Assembly: GCA_958298945.1 (NCBI GenBank)
Contig: OY282610.1
Location: 29,834,167-29,898,166 of the forward strand
Reading direction: 5' to 3'
DNA: 64,000 nucleotides
Origin: Atherix ibis
Taxonomy: Eukaryota > Arthropoda > Insecta > Diptera > Athericidae
In this document: positions 26,165 through 39,449 of the stretch, in pieces
How the letters are laid out: the number at the start of each line of letters is the position of its first letter
Position numbering within the stretch: the first letter of the stretch is position 1
The notes under the pieces: model-generated
Database searches by the model: none
What the model was told of the DNA's origin: nothing
Seen by the model: the letters and a program-made list of their open reading frames with translations, nothing else
Position numbers and translations under genes: made by a program

Positions 26165-27968
26165 ATAACGAACGATTTACTGAATACACAGAATCACTGA
26201 CAACTAATAAGTCACTTTGGACAGCTACCCGACGAATTCTCAAATACAAAACAGCTGCACACCCGCTCTGGAATACCGACGGAACCTGGGCAAAAACGGA
26301 TAAACTGAAAGCCGACATCTTCGGCAAACACTTAAAAAACATCTTTAAACCTCACGAAGATGTCCAAGATGTGCATGACGAACAAATATTCCGACAAATA
26401 TCAACTCAGTTGCCCATAAGTCCACCTCCTAAGTTTTTCACTCCTTCCGAAGTTAAATTCACAATAGAACACCTTTCCAATAAAAAAAACCCCAGGATAT
26501 GACCTAATAACTTCAGAAATCCTGAAGCAAATTTCCAAAAAAACCCTCGTCCTTATAACCTATATTTATAATAGCATCCTCCGCATATCATTTTTTCCTT
26601 CCCTGTGGAAGTTTTCCATAATTAAGATGATCCCAAAACCCAATAAGCACAAAAAACCTTCCTACCTCATATATACCTATAAGCCTCCTTCCCATGTTAT
26701 CAAAAATCCTAGAAAAATTAATCCTAAAACGCCTTTATCCCATTTTTGAAACCGAGGGTGTCATTCCTCAGTATCAGTTTGGATTTCGACCTGAGCATTC
26801 CACTATCCAGCAGTGTCATCGCGTAGTCGACTACATAGCGTGTTCGCTAGAGCGAAGGGAATACTGCTCAGGCGTGTTTCTTGACATTTCGCATGCTTTC
26901 GACCGTGTATGGCACCCTGGATTGCTTTGGAAGTTGCAACGAGTCCTACCCTCGGGTTATTTCCATATCCTTAAATCCTATCTCTCAGACCGATATTTTC
27001 AGGTAGCTGAAAATATTGAGTACTCTGACATTTATCCAATTTCCGCCGGTGTTCCTCAAGGAATTATCCTAGATCCTATCCTATATAACATTTATACCCA
27101 TGAAATTCCTTGCCACAACATCATCCTGACCGCAACATATGCTGACGATACAGCCATCCTGACACATCACAAAGATCCTTCCACAGCCATTAGTATCCTA
27201 CAGAACCATATCCACTCCTTAGAAACTTGGTTCAAAAGGTGGAGAGTGAAGGTAAATGAGCAAAAATCTGCTCATGTAACTTTCACACTCTGCCGAGAAC
27301 AAATTCCCGACATAACCCTAAACGGTAGTATTATTCCACAAAAAAATAGCGTACGTTACCTTGGACTTATATTCGACAAACGGTTAACCTGTAACCTTCA
27401 TACGAAAACTAAAAGATGTGAACTTAACGGACGATACAAACAATTATTACGTCTCCTAGACAGTAAATCAAAACTTCCAACAACAAGTAAACTATTACTA
27501 TACAATACGGTTCTGAAACCAATATGGACATATGGTCTAGAACTTTGGGGTTCGACTAAGCATTCTAACTCCCTTCCAATCCAATCCCTACAATACCGAA
27601 TCCTTCGTAAAATTGTCAATGCCCCCTTTTATGTGCGAAACACTGTTATCCACCGTGACCTAAATGTTCCATTTGTTCGTGAACTATGCATCTCCCGTTA
27701 TAAAAAATTCCATTCGCATCTATCCTTCCATCCTAATCCTTTAGGAAGGGAACTTTTCACTCCCACCCTTCCAGTATACACCCATCGACGTTTAAAACGG
27801 CGATGGCCGAGAGATTCTCTAAAATTATAAAATAAAATTACCCTGTTCTAGAGGTAACATCGATGGGTGTTTTCCTCCACATGTCTTCATGTCCTTGTAT
27901 ATTCCCCTAAAAAATCTGCTTGTTACTAGTATAAGTAGTTTTAGATAACATTTTAAATAAAAAAAAAA
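26165..27968 (+). mobile_element. Jockey-like LINE, 5'-truncated, copy 2
   Basis: ORF2 starts in mid-protein near 26170 (SLWTATRRILKYK). It loses frame at an A-run near 26485 and again near 26670, then is open for 378 codons (26694-27830). Reverse transcriptase motifs in that stretch: FGFRPEHST (29-37), FLDISHAFDRVWH (62-74), SAGVPQG (117-123) and TYADDTAIL (148-156). The C-terminal region holds RNTVIHRDLNVPF. The 3' UTR ends in an A-run at 27957-27968. This is the longest open coding stretch in the window, but the ATG at 26694 is internal. GVPQGIILDP replaces the usual GxxxGP. Not a host gene. Confidence 0.85.
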
Positions 27969-29454
27969 CAACATTAATTTTAAATATTTCTTCAAATTTT
28001 TTAAATAATTTTATTGAAAAGAAAATCAATAGAAATATTCTTTTCATAATTAATTTTATTTTCTCATCAAAAAAAGGTTTATTTTCATATAAAAATAGTT
28101 GAGCAAATCAAATCGAAAATCTTGTCTGGATAAAGGTTTAAAAATGATAAAATGAAGCTAAATTACTGTCTAGTTTATGTCTAGTCGATGAAAAAAAAAG
28201 TCCACAAGACAAATTAAAATTTGATTGTATTTTCAATTAATCAAATATATTGTTAGGATGAATATCAAATACCGCATTGGTACTAATTGAAAAATAATTT
28301 TCTATTATCAGTCTTTGTGTTCATTTGTCATTCCATTAACAGTTGAGGTATTTTCAAATCCTTAATTATGTCCTACGGTGACAATAAGTAATTTGATAAT
28401 GTCGCCAAATAGACCATACAGAAACCCCATTATTACTTTTGTCTATAATAGTTTTTTTTATTTATTTATTTTATTCTGGTTCTTTTTTTTTTGCTTATTT
28501 TTATTGAATGTTATCAATTTACGACTTAAGCTATACTTGCCGTATTTAGATCAGATTTTTGTAGGTTATGTATGTTATCGATATGTTATGGATAAATGTT
28601 ATGTAATTATTATTATTTCGAGTCGAATGCATTGACTTTCAATTTCAATTAACCTTTCTTATGATGTAATTTATTTCATGTTTTTTTTCTCAATTGATTT
28701 CGCCATTAAGTAATGCATTTACATGTTGATATAACATGTAAAATCTTAGGGCCACATAACTTGAGCCGTCAATTAACATCTTATGACTCCTTTGAACTGT
28801 AATGAGATTTTATTAATTTTTTTTTTTAAATTCGATTACTGTTTATTTGAATGTTTGTATTGTGATTTAATATTAATTAGTTTAGTGAAAATCCAACGAA
28901 TTTCTCTTTAAATAAATCTATAGTCTAGCCTAACATAGACAGTTACTTTTTCAGTATGCAGAAGGTCTCAATAGAATAAATTTTTTTTACAACAATATTG
29001 AGCCAATTTTTAACTACCATGACAGTTTAACTACCATTTTGATAATAAATTTTAATAATTTGAGCGTTCTCTTCAATTGTTCATTATGCCAAGTGCCAAA
29101 CATAAACTGAAATTTCGTTTCAAAACAAAACAAAAGAAAAACAACATGGCGTCAATCAACTGTCAAAGATAGGGTTTCTCATAGATTGATACCTGCACTA
29201 TGCCTTGTCCCTAGTTGAAAACCATTCGGAATTTTAAATTTTGAAATTTTTTGAACGTTTTGACTAACTTTCTGAATTCATTAAGAATGTATTTACCTTA
29301 CACCACAACCATTACACTAACATACTAAAGCATAAACCAATTAAATGTTCAATTGTTAATAAATATTAGTATATACCATTGATCAACTTGATATGAAAAA
29401 AAAATCCGTTTTGAGAATATTAATTATCCCATTAAAAAATTTATATTTTGATAT
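27969..29454. other. AT-rich intergenic DNA
   Basis: It contains one 10-bp perfect hairpin, TTTACATGTT-gatat-AACATGTAAA, at 28718-28742; otherwise nothing. Confidence 0.7.
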
Positions 29455-30615
29455 ATGCTCGAACGCCCAAATTGGGTGAACACTTTGCTCTCGATCGAGC
29501 ATGTTAAAGACGCACAAAATATGGAGAGTTGCTCGAATGGTGCTCGGAGATTTGCTCGAATATTTAGTAATTTTAATATTTATTGCAAACAAAAAATGAC
29601 GTAAATTGTATTGTTCGACGATGGTCGGTGACGTTGAATTTTTCCAGTTTAGAAAACTGTACAATTTCTGTTGAAAAAGTGATTACCACCACAAAGCTGT
29701 TTGCATTGCTGCCTTCCGCTTTCTTTTGTTATTTGTTTATTGGTTGTAAGATCTTAGAGCCAAGAGCTAGAGACTATTTGGTAGCGCCATCATCATGAGG
29801 CCAAAATCATGTTGGATGTAGGTTGGCATTGCCAGGTTCCCTAATGAAACTGGTCGATAGTTAGTTGGAAGGAATAATTTCCTGCTAATGAATTTTTTGG
29901 AGTATATAAAATTGATTTAGGAAATAAAAAAGAGAGCTCAGCAATTTAATGGTGTGTCGTGGAGCTCAAGAATGAAAGGGGTCCCATTTAGAAAGAAATT
30001 GTAAACTATATATAGGCTGTTGAGTAGACTGGCTTTACAATGCTCGGCTAATGTCTTGAAAGAAATCTTTTAGTGCTTGTCGACGCATAGGTAATGATAT
30101 AAGGTGGCATTTTACTAGTCTCAGTAAGTTTAGAATCACAATAAGCACAAGAAAGGTGGAGAGCTTCTGTCTCTACACAATCAGCCCATTCACTACCCAG
30201 GATGCCAACATGACCCATAAATGAATGTGATTCGATGTTTCTATTGTTTTTTTATTTACAATTATTTTGCTCGAATAATTTCGTTGTCGTTTTTTTGATT
30301 ATATAATTTATTGAACTTCAAGACGCAAAAACTCTAGAGCTGAAACTGATAAAAACAAAACTAACAAAACTAATGTCATATGACCTCGATATGATGGAAA
30401 AAATCGAGGCTCGAACAAATTCTGATCGGACGAACTTTTCATCAAGGTTACGCTGTAAGTGAGTTCGAGCTCACGACAGAGTTAATAATATCTCGAACCA
30501 AAATGTTCGTTCTCAAGCAATAATTCGTCCATTGCTCGAATACTGTAATCGATGATCAAAATTTCGACAATTTGGACGAACTGGCGACTAATAATTCGAG
30601 TATTCCTCGAAAAGT
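29455..30615. repeat. Cluster of GCTCGAA motifs flanking a LINE remnant
   Basis: GCTCGAA or its complement recurs at about 29457, 29532, 29552, 30270, 30408, 30534 and in variant forms (TCTCGAAC, TTCGAGCTC, CCTCGAAA) up to about 30612. The motifs lie on both sides of the RNase H LINE remnant. Short motifs in both orientations can mark subterminal regions of DNA transposons; no terminal repeats were found. Confidence 0.5.
29775..30235 (-). mobile_element. LINE remnant with RNase H end, copy 2
   Basis: The minus strand reads VGILGSEWADCVETEAL near 30150-30200, resembling the HVGIxGNExAD motif at the end of RNase H domains in LINEs. The lower end shares ATGAGGCC with copies 1 and 3. Heavily decayed. 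Confidence 0.5.
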
Positions 30616-31803
30616 ATGTATTTAAATACTTTTGTTGAATGCTCACAAAAATTAAGGAATTATATTAAATGAGCAATGGAGACTATAGAAAAAAAGACCA
30701 TATAAAATTTGCAATGAAATTTTCTCTTAAGGAAGAACTATTAATGGAAAAATGTGCAAAAGTATCTTTTACAAAATACGAATTATATAATACAAAACTT
30801 TGAAGATGGTTTCTACAATTTAATTCATCTTTGCATAAAATTCCATACTCTCATTTAATTTTATTTTACTTTCTATAGAATGAAAATAGCTAAATTATAT
30901 TTTTTCTTTGGTTTAGTTTCTTGAATGGATTTTTTGGTTGTTTTTTTTGTGTACTGGTTTTCTTGAATTTTGTTTTTTATTCTCTCATAAAGAAAGTTTT
31001 GATTTTAATTTTGAATTGTTTTCCATTTGTAGATTAAATTTTAAACGTATACCATTATTTTTTATTTAAGATTCTTTATGTTTGTGAGAAGATGCAAATT
31101 AAGTAAAGGAATTTTAAATGCGGTTATAATAAAAATACTTTTGAAAATTTTTGCCAAAAACTTAAACCATTTAAAGCAAGTGAAATAAGTTGGATAAAAT
31201 TATTGTTTAATATCAAGAAATGATGAAAAAATGAATTGTATTACCAGTTCTATAGAAATTTTCTTTAACTTTTTCAATATGTTAGACTTCTTTTGAAAAT
31301 ATTTAAATAAGTGGACTACGGAAGTAAATTTTTTAAAAAGAAATAAACTTCATTTAAAAAAAAAATTCATAAAAATTTGAAGGATTTCTTTAATATTTTC
31401 GTAAATGTTTTTTTTTTATAAATGCGTACCTATATTTAGTAGTATTTGAATATAAAAATTTACAAGAGAAATTTGCTTTTATGTTAAGTACAAGAAAATT
31501 TTTTGGGTCTATTAAACACTTGAATTCATTATTAGAAACTTCTATAATATTTATGTTAATTTGATGTAAAAATTGCTTTTATTAGAAATGTTTACAAAAT
31601 AATTGAAAAAAAAGATCGAAAAAAAATCGATTAAAATATTATATTTTTATTTTTAAATTGTTTGAGACTTTAAATTTTTTTAAATCAGCCAAAAAAATTC
31701 GATCGTCTTCTTCGAATGTGATTATTTCAATTACAATTAAAATATTGTACATAATTTTGAAAAAAACCATTACTGATTTAATTTATTGAGAACATTGGAA
31801 GAA
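30616..31803. other. AT-rich intergenic DNA
   Basis: Nothing recognised. Confidence 0.7.
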
Positions 31804-32937
31804 ATAGGCAGTCTGATAAGTCAGTGATAAATGCAAAAAATATAGCTGATATAAGTAAACCATTATTATAGCTGATATCAGTGAAAGTCTCTTATAAAAT
31901 TTTATAAATATCTATTCATAAGTTCAGTTTTGACAGCCAATGAATGTAGACAAGGTTTGTGTTTTTTTTTTACTGATATAGAAAAAGTTATTTTTGTGTG
32001 TTAATGAAATAATATTTTTCGAAGAATAAATAATAAAAGCCAAAAGTAAGGTTAAAAATTATTACGTAGATACCTCACCAAAATATGGAATGATTTAGAA
32101 GTGGTTTACTGAATTTCGTTGTGGTCGTCCGAGCAATTTAGAGCACTACCGAAAAAGTGATTAATAAAATCAACAATTTTTCAATTCTCGAATAGCAGCA
32201 TACGATATTGTAAATATCTCATATGAATCTATACGCAACATCTTATATAAAATTTTATGTTTGATAACGCTATCGACGAGGTGAGTGCTGCGTTTGCTAA
32301 CATCTGACCTAAAACATGCTCGTATAGTATTAGAACAGTTTTAAGCATAATATACATGAATTTTTGCGTCAATTCATAACTATTGATGAAATTTGGATTT
32401 ACTGTTATATATCAGAAAACAAAGTTCAGTCAAACAAATTAATTTCTATTAGCAAACGTGCACCAAAGAAGGCGAAAATGGTTCCATCGGCTGAAAACGG
32501 TTTTCTGGGTTGCACATGATATACCGGTTTTCTGGTTCCAACGACAGGTAATGTTATGGCTATATTTTCATCAAATATAAAAAAAAATACGATAACGGTA
32601 CAGTATTTTATATCTTTATTAGAATAGTTGAATAATGTAATCACGAAGCTTCATCCAATTCTGAAATCATAGCCAAAACTGAGACCTTTTTTTGCAGAGT
32701 TTGATACAAATCGTACTACACGGGCATTATAAAAAAGTTGAATTATTCTTGAACAAACTGTATCAAGTCAAAAGGATACTATATTGAAAAATGATTCATT
32801 TTTTGTAGAGTTAATTAATTATTTATTTCATTTATCACTGACTAATCAGACTGACATCGTATAATACAGATGAATTCTGTATTAGAATTATTTATTTTAT
32901 TTATCACTGACTAATCAGACTGACCTCGTATAATAAA
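31804..32937 (+). mobile_element. Decayed mariner element, family A copy 3
   Basis: The left end reads GGCAGTCTGATAAGTCAGTG; the right end is the matching inverse, present twice in tandem. The broken transposase is recognised by KWFTEFRCGRP-like coding near 32096-32130, an SDLKHARIV-like stretch, and an IAKTE segment near 32670. Many stops. Confidence 0.75.
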
Positions 32938-32946
32938 GATGAATAT
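32817..32946. repeat. 70-bp tandem duplication of a mariner terminus
   Basis: The terminal segment starting at 32817 recurs at 32887 with a few substitutions. Each copy contains the terminal repeat TTATCACTGACTAATCAGAC. Confidence 0.9.
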
Positions 32947-34739
32947 TTTTAACATTTGCCTTTGGGTAGTAAGAAATTATTTATCATATACCAGTTGCTT
33001 CCAGATAAAAAAAAATTGTTGTAGAATTTTTTCACAGTTACTTTTTCGGATATTTTAAATAAACAAAATTATAGAAGAGAAAATTTATGAAAATCTTAAA
33101 TCTTTTATAGTTTATGAAAATCTTACATCGAATTATTATATTTAGATAAAAGTTTAAATTCAAATAAAATTATAGACAAAAAAAAAAGTCAAATGGAAGA
33201 AAAAAAAACTAAAGAAATTCAAAATAGAACAGGATTTTTTCTTTGTATTTTCAAATGATAAGTAGCTAAAGTAGAAAAAGCTGTCTAAAAGAGCAAAAAG
33301 TACCAAAACACCTGTCAGGACACAATCTCGGCTGGTTTATCATGCCTGCATTGTCTGACTGATTTACAGGTATTTAAATACTAAGCCTTATCGGGGACGT
33401 TCATCTGATGAAAAACTTTTGAAAGCTTTTCTAAAATACTGTCCTGTTAAGTTGGATTCCTTGTGCATGACTGTCTTATTGCTTGCTAAGAAAAAATATC
33501 CTATTTTCACATATGTATACGTGTAAACATATACTTAGGCGTGTACAAAAGCATATTGTGTGTTTATGTAAAATAAATAACAACCATGTGAACGTATATT
33601 TACTATATTATGAATAATGAAAAATTGTAAAGTAATATTTAGCATAGGCGAAAGAAAAAAAATGTGGTGAAAATAGGAGTTTTTTTTCTTCTAGTAGAGC
33701 GCATTCGTTTTAGAGAAATTTTCACTTGTGAAAGTTTTCTATTGCTCAAATTTCCAATTTCCATAAACATTTTTTTATATATGGTATTTTTTTTTGATTT
33801 AACTTATTTTCCTTTTTCTCTTGAAATTTATTTATTCGAATTGCTTAACAAAAATTTATTGCTTTGCTGTTTAATTATAATTGGCTTGCTTGTATAAAAC
33901 TTTTTCGTTGAATATTTTTTTTGGTTTTTTTTGCGATTTATTAAGTCAAAATTTCATAACAAAAATTTTTAGGTAGCTGTTAAATTAGGAGAACGAGAAA
34001 ACCAATCAATGTCATCATCAATTTTTGACAGATTTCGTCTGGGAAACATTTATTTGAAAATTTCAATCGTTGTAATCATAGAACGTCTATTGAAGAGAAA
34101 AAAAATAAAACTTCCCAAAATATGATTATAATCGAATCAGTACGAATTGAAGAAAATGTTTCATCATAGAAACGATAGGTGGGAAAATGTTTTTCTTCAT
34201 CATCATCATCATAATCATCAGCATCATCTTCTTCTTCTTCTTTTTCTATTTGAAAAGGTGGTGGAAAATGTTCGTCAATTTATTTTGAGAGCTTATTCAC
34301 CTGCTATGATTATTCCATAGAATGACGCCTTTTCTACTGTACACTAAAGTGCTAGAATATCAGAGTGTATTTTCATTGGTTTTCTAATTGTTGAGAGCTG
34401 CATATTCAACGGTTCTCCAATTTTCAATAATAAATATTTTAATTAATTATAAAATGTTATCAAATTGATATGAATTTGTTTAGTCATAATTATTTGATAT
34501 TTAATAAATTGATTTCGAAAATTTTCCGTAACCATTAGTAGATAATGATTTTGCGTTGTTTTCCTTAAATTTATTAGTTAACGAAAAATAAACGTTTAAA
34601 GAACTTTTAGTAGTTTTTTATGAAATGGCAAACCTTTCGGAAAATTTTTGTTTCTTTTGAGAACTGTGACATATTATATGACGTATACTGAGACTGAATT
34701 TTTATTGCTATAATTTTATATATCAATGTTGTCCCATTC
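32947..34739. other. AT-rich intergenic DNA
   Basis: A mixed-composition patch at 33295-33475 is unassigned; the microsatellite at 34194 is listed separately. Confidence 0.6.
34194..34245. repeat. (TCA)n-(TTC)n microsatellite
   Basis: Imperfect CAT/TCA triplets followed by CTT triplets. Confidence 0.9.
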
Positions 34740-35092
34740 AAAGCATCTCCCTTAAGAAGCTATATAACAAAGGAGGTGTTGTCTCCACTCTTCGAAACAG
34801 TGCAGGAAGGCTTTAATTGAAATCGCATTCAGCTACTGAGTTACACAAATTTGTAGCTTTAACTGAGTACCAAGATAATGTCCTTTCAAATATTTCTTGA
34901 TCTTGAATAAAATATAAAGTCACACAGTCTAAGATCAAGTGAGTAGGAGGTCTGAGAAGCAACAGAAACTTTTTCTCCGACAAAAAGTCGTTGATAGAGA
35001 TGGCCGAATGATGTTGTAACGTGGCTGCAATGTTTGATTTGATGCAAAGAAGAAAAAATCCTTTTAATTAAAATGTCCTTGAAAAATTTCAC
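34740..35092 (-). mobile_element. Mariner-type transposase remnant
   Basis: The minus-strand stretch at 34886-35092 reads KVSVASQTSYSLDLRLCDFIF, a decayed form of the PPYSPDLAPCDFFLF block holding the third catalytic D. Upstream, HVTTSFGHLYQR is in the position of HDNAPSHTA. No ends were found. Confidence 0.5.
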
Positions 35093-35937
35093 ATTTTCAT
35101 CATTTTTTTATGTTGAAGGCCTCCTTAAGCGAGATTTCAAGCCCACCAGAAATGCTTAATACCACTAAAAAATTCGATTTATAAGCAAAAATTATATTTG
35201 GGCTTGGATCACCGCGAAGATGATAATCCTATTCAATGTGTTATAAAGTCTTCTTTGTTGGAGAGGTGCTGGTGGTTAGCCAACACATGGTCTATACCAA
35301 ATAGTTGTCTCCTCTGTAAATATCCACATGGTCTTATGGTTAGCGATTCATGTAAACCAGATAGTTTGCGGTTTGCTATCATTGGTATTCTCATGAAAGC
35401 TTTAGGTGCTGTCATTTTGTCCTGAATAGGGGCTATTTAAATCATCAAGCTTGATTATAGGGTCATACTTGGGATGGGCGTCGAGGCATCATTCTACGTC
35501 TTCGAAAAAGGTGAATTTCTTGTAAAGCTTGTTACGTTAGCATGGTATTTTGAAAGGGTATCGAGCATTTTCGTGTCTTTGTGAAAAGCGCACATTTCAT
35601 GGGAAAATGAGCAATTTTATTCAGTGCGTCAGTTGCCCTTGTTTCCGTCCATTATTTTCTTTGTTCTGCCTTTTAATCGGAATTGCTTTTACAGGATGAG
35701 GTAATTGTAGTGTAACACTGTTCTACTGCGTTGTCTTATAATTAATCATATAACAGATGTAACAACAAAACAGTCAGTGTTTACCGCATATAAAAGCCAC
35801 CCTTCCTTTAATAGCTGTGTTCGTGACCATCCTTGGCGGAGTTAGAATCATCGAAGCTTGCTATAAATCATAGTCTACGTTTCATCAAGCTTAATAGAAC
35901 TGTTCTATTTTCCGTAAAATTCTACAAAAGCACAACT
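35093..35937. other. Unassigned GC-balanced patch
   Basis: 35190-35720 is clearly less AT-rich than its surroundings and has 60-75 codon frames on both strands, none resembling a known family. Probably an old repeat. Confidence 0.5.
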
Positions 35938-37165
35938 TCATTTATCAGGCTTTACATATGTACCTAAAAAACTGCTTGACAACTGTAATACGAATAAATA
36001 AAACAAGCTGAGTCACTCGATTTATATAAGCAAAACCCAAAATATTTGCAATTATTTGAATCAGTATTAAAAATTCACCATAATTTACAACTGTACCTAA
36101 AAAAAAAGCTCGACAACTGTAATACAAATACATAAAATAAGTTTAGTCACTTGATTTGTGTGAGTACGACCCGAACTTTTTGCATTTATTTGAATTAATT
36201 TTAAAAATCATAATTTACAACTGTACCTAAAAAACTGCTTGACAACTGTAATACGAATAAATAAAACAAGCTGAGTCACTCGATTTATATAAGCAAAACC
36301 CAAAATATTTGCATTTATTTGAATCAATTCTAAAAATTCACCATAATTTACAAACTGTACCTAAAAAAAAAGCTCGACAACTGTAATACGAATACATAAA
36401 ACAAGTTAAGTCACTTGATTTGTGTGAGTACGACCCAAACTATTTGCATTTATTTGAATTAATTTTAAAAATTCACCATAATTTACAAACTGTACCTAAA
36501 AAACTGCTCGACAACTGTAATACGAATACATAAAACAACCTGAGTCACTCGATTTATATAAGCAAAACACCAAATATTTGCATTTATTTGAATCAATTTT
36601 AAAAATTCACCATAATTTACAACTGTACCTAAAAAAAAAGCTCGACAACTGTAATACGAATACATTAAACAAGTTAAGTCACTTGATTTGTGTGAATACG
36701 ACCCAAACTATTTGCATTTATTTGAATTAATTTTAAAAGTTCACCATAATTTACAAACTGTACCTAAAAAACTGCTTGACAACTGTAATACGAATAAATA
36801 AAACAAGCTGAGTCACTCGATTTATATAAGCAAAACCCAAAATATTTGCATTTATTTGAATCAATTTTAAAAATTCACCATAATTTACAACTGTACCTAA
36901 AAAAAAAGCTTGATAACTGTAATACGAATACATAAAATAAGTTGAGTCACTTGATTTGTGTGAGTACGACCCAAACTACAATATTTGCATTTATTTGAAT
37001 TAATTTTAAAAATTCACCATAATTTACAACTGTACCTAAAAAAAAGCTCGACAACTGTAATACGAATACATAAAACAAGTTAAGTCACTTGATTTGTGTA
37101 AGCACAACGCAAATTATTTGCATTTATTTGAATTAATTTTATAAATTCACCACAATTTATTAAAA
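35938..37165. repeat. Dimeric satellite, nine monomers of about 134 bp
   Basis: TACCTAAAAA recurs at 35961, 36094, 36224, 36358, 36493, 36626, 36761, 36894 and 37033. Odd monomers (A) share ACTGCTTGAC and CACTCGATTTATATAAGC; even ones (B) share AAGCTCGACA and CACTTGATTTGTGTGAG. The order is A B A B A B A B B, so the higher-order unit is about 267 bp. Short open frames on the minus strand repeat with the satellite and are not genes. Confidence 0.95.
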
Positions 37166-38259
37166 GATTAAATAGCGCAACTGTGTACGAAGACAATAAT
37201 TTGAATTAAATATTTTTTTGCAAAACTCATTGATTAGGATTTCTATCATGTTTAAAATTATTATTAAAATAGTGTAGGCATTGACAAAATTCATTATTCG
37301 ATTATTTGTAATAGTTTCCACCGATACTGATAATGTCTGATGCTAGAAGTTTTCAACAACTGTAGAATATCATCATCCCACCCAAAAATACGAGGACGTA
37401 CAATATGTTCACACGGGTACAATCCCCTCACATTAATTATTTTAGTTGTTCATTGGTGATGATAATATATAGAAACAGGTACTTCTCCCCCTTATACGAG
37501 TACAAGTGTATAAAATAGTTTCGAATAGATTATAGATTTGAGTACGTTTGCATCGACTAATCTATTCCGACTAATCGAATTTTGAGAATTTATAGCATTT
37601 TCGAATGTGGGTATACGACTATGTACCAAAGAAAGGCGTTAAATACGATAAAAGGCTAATCATTCGCGCCACTGAAAACCACAGCTTCAGGGCATAGAAC
37701 CTTTTCGAAAATGTTCTGGTGAAACTGTTTCTCGTTTCCATTTTCCAATAATTTATTTAAGGCATTAATATTGACGAAGATATTCGCTCACTTAAATAAT
37801 TCAATAGTCATCAGACTGGATTTATTAAAGGGATTCGATAACGGGCTAATTTACTGTTTTAATTAGAGTGTTCGAAATTTTACTAAATTACTAATATTTT
37901 GATATTTTTTTTTCTCTCTCTTCTATATTTTTGCTTAGGGAATAATCACAATTAAATCTTTACTAATTAATTTAAAGTAAAATTTTAAAGTCGTTCGTTT
38001 CCATTCTCTTTTCAAAATTTATTCGAGAATTAAATTAATTCCAAATAATTACGCTTATACGTGCAGATAAAATCGAATAGTAAAATATGCTTGAGAAAAT
38101 TGTACGTTTCAAAGGAATTTTTTATCTTCAATCTTACAATATGTCTTATTTGAGCCTTCTTTGGCGATAATATAATTTAATTTTTGTTTCTAGATTTATA
38201 AGAAATTTAAATAAACACTTTAAAAAAAATTTACTTTCATTTAAAAATATTGCCATAAA
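37166..38259. other. AT-rich intergenic DNA
   Basis: Nothing recognised. Confidence 0.7.
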
Positions 38260-38520
38260 AATCTTCGAGCCTGCTGAATCAAAAAGCTCCAAATATCTCT
38301 ACTTCGTGTTGCGGTATTCTAGTTCGACACTCTCAAGATGTTTTTGGCATTCTCACCCTATCTCATGGTCTAGGAGCATAAATGAGGTCACTGTATACTT
38401 CCCAGGCTGCATCTTCCTCATCCATACAGATTAAGTTCAGCCCACCGGAGCCTATTGAGATTACTTTTATCCACAATCGGGCAGTCGCTGTTATGAAGGA
38501 TTTTCTTGAACGTTCCTAAT
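38260..38520 (-). mobile_element. LINE remnant, FIDFKAA family, copy 3 (3' part)
   Basis: The minus-strand segment near 38425-38480 matches the 43.5-kb copy over LNRLRWAxxLI and the following MDEE coding. Only the 3' end of ORF2 remains. Confidence 0.65.
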
Positions 38521-39447
38521 TTTTTTTTGCTTGGAACCAAAGTTTTCAAAAAAGCAGCAGCTTCGATGTTACGGCCTCAAAAAAAAATCAACTATTTTTA
38601 ATAATAAAATAATACAAAGTTATTAAGAAAAAATAGTTTGCGATGTCGATTTTTACTAAATAAATTATAAGTAATAGTTTTTGATCTAAAACGATGACAA
38701 TTTTATTAACTCAATACTAAGGTTGTAATTGACAGCCAAGAAAATTTTTAGTGATCAACATTTATATTGGCTGAAATCACGTCCCTTTTCATAAACGAAC
38801 CAAAACAGCACAATTTATTTAAACACAAAAAAAATGTTCGCGGTAACCAAATGGGTTTGTTTCCATTGAAATTTTGAAGTGGTTATTTTTAAATTGAATG
38901 AGTGACCCAATGACCGCCGAAAAAAATCACGTGCGATCTTATTTAAAAAAAAAAGGTGTAGACTCATACGGAGCCTTTTTTTGTGTTAAAAAAAAAATAA
39001 TTTCATTGTCACCAATTTGGAATTGTTTACTTTTAAATTATTTAAATTGGATGAGTAACCGAGTGGCCGAAAAAATCTTGTTTAATTAGTATGACCTGGT
39101 ATAAAATAAAAGGTAAAAATTAATTTTATACGTTCAAAAAAATTTTGGGGATTGTTTACTTTTGAAGTTTATTGGTCATTTTACAATTGAAATCCAGTAG
39201 CTAAAATAAATTACATTTTATATAATTTTTTATTTTGATTTTTATTTACTGTACGTAAACATTTCCTAAGTGTGTAATAGTTTTTAGAAAATTGTCGCCC
39301 TATTACCATTAAACAATTTGCAAAAGTTATCTTATTGATTTTAAATTTTTTATACTTTTTAAATAAGACCCATCAATAGATTTCCATTTCCAAGAAAAAA
39401 TCACTTTATACCTTTGATGTCATTTAACTTTGATATGAAAAATATTC
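38521..39447. other. AT-rich intergenic DNA
   Basis: Nothing recognised. Confidence 0.7.
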
Positions 39448-39449
39448 TA

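Noticed and set aside
26694..27830. 378-codon ORF as a host gene
   Set aside because: It has reverse transcriptase motifs, frameshifted upstream coding and a 3' A-tail; it is a truncated jockey-like LINE.
27957..27996. AATTTTAA flanks as target duplication of the jockey-like LINE
   Set aside because: Eight A/T bases recur too often in this DNA to be meaningful.
28718..28742. 10-bp perfect hairpin
   Set aside because: Arms this short are expected occasionally by chance in AT-rich DNA; it was not grouped with the 22-31 bp hairpins.
35938..37165. CRISPR-like regular repeats
   Set aside because: The whole 134-bp unit is repeated, with no unique spacers, in a eukaryotic context. It is a satellite.
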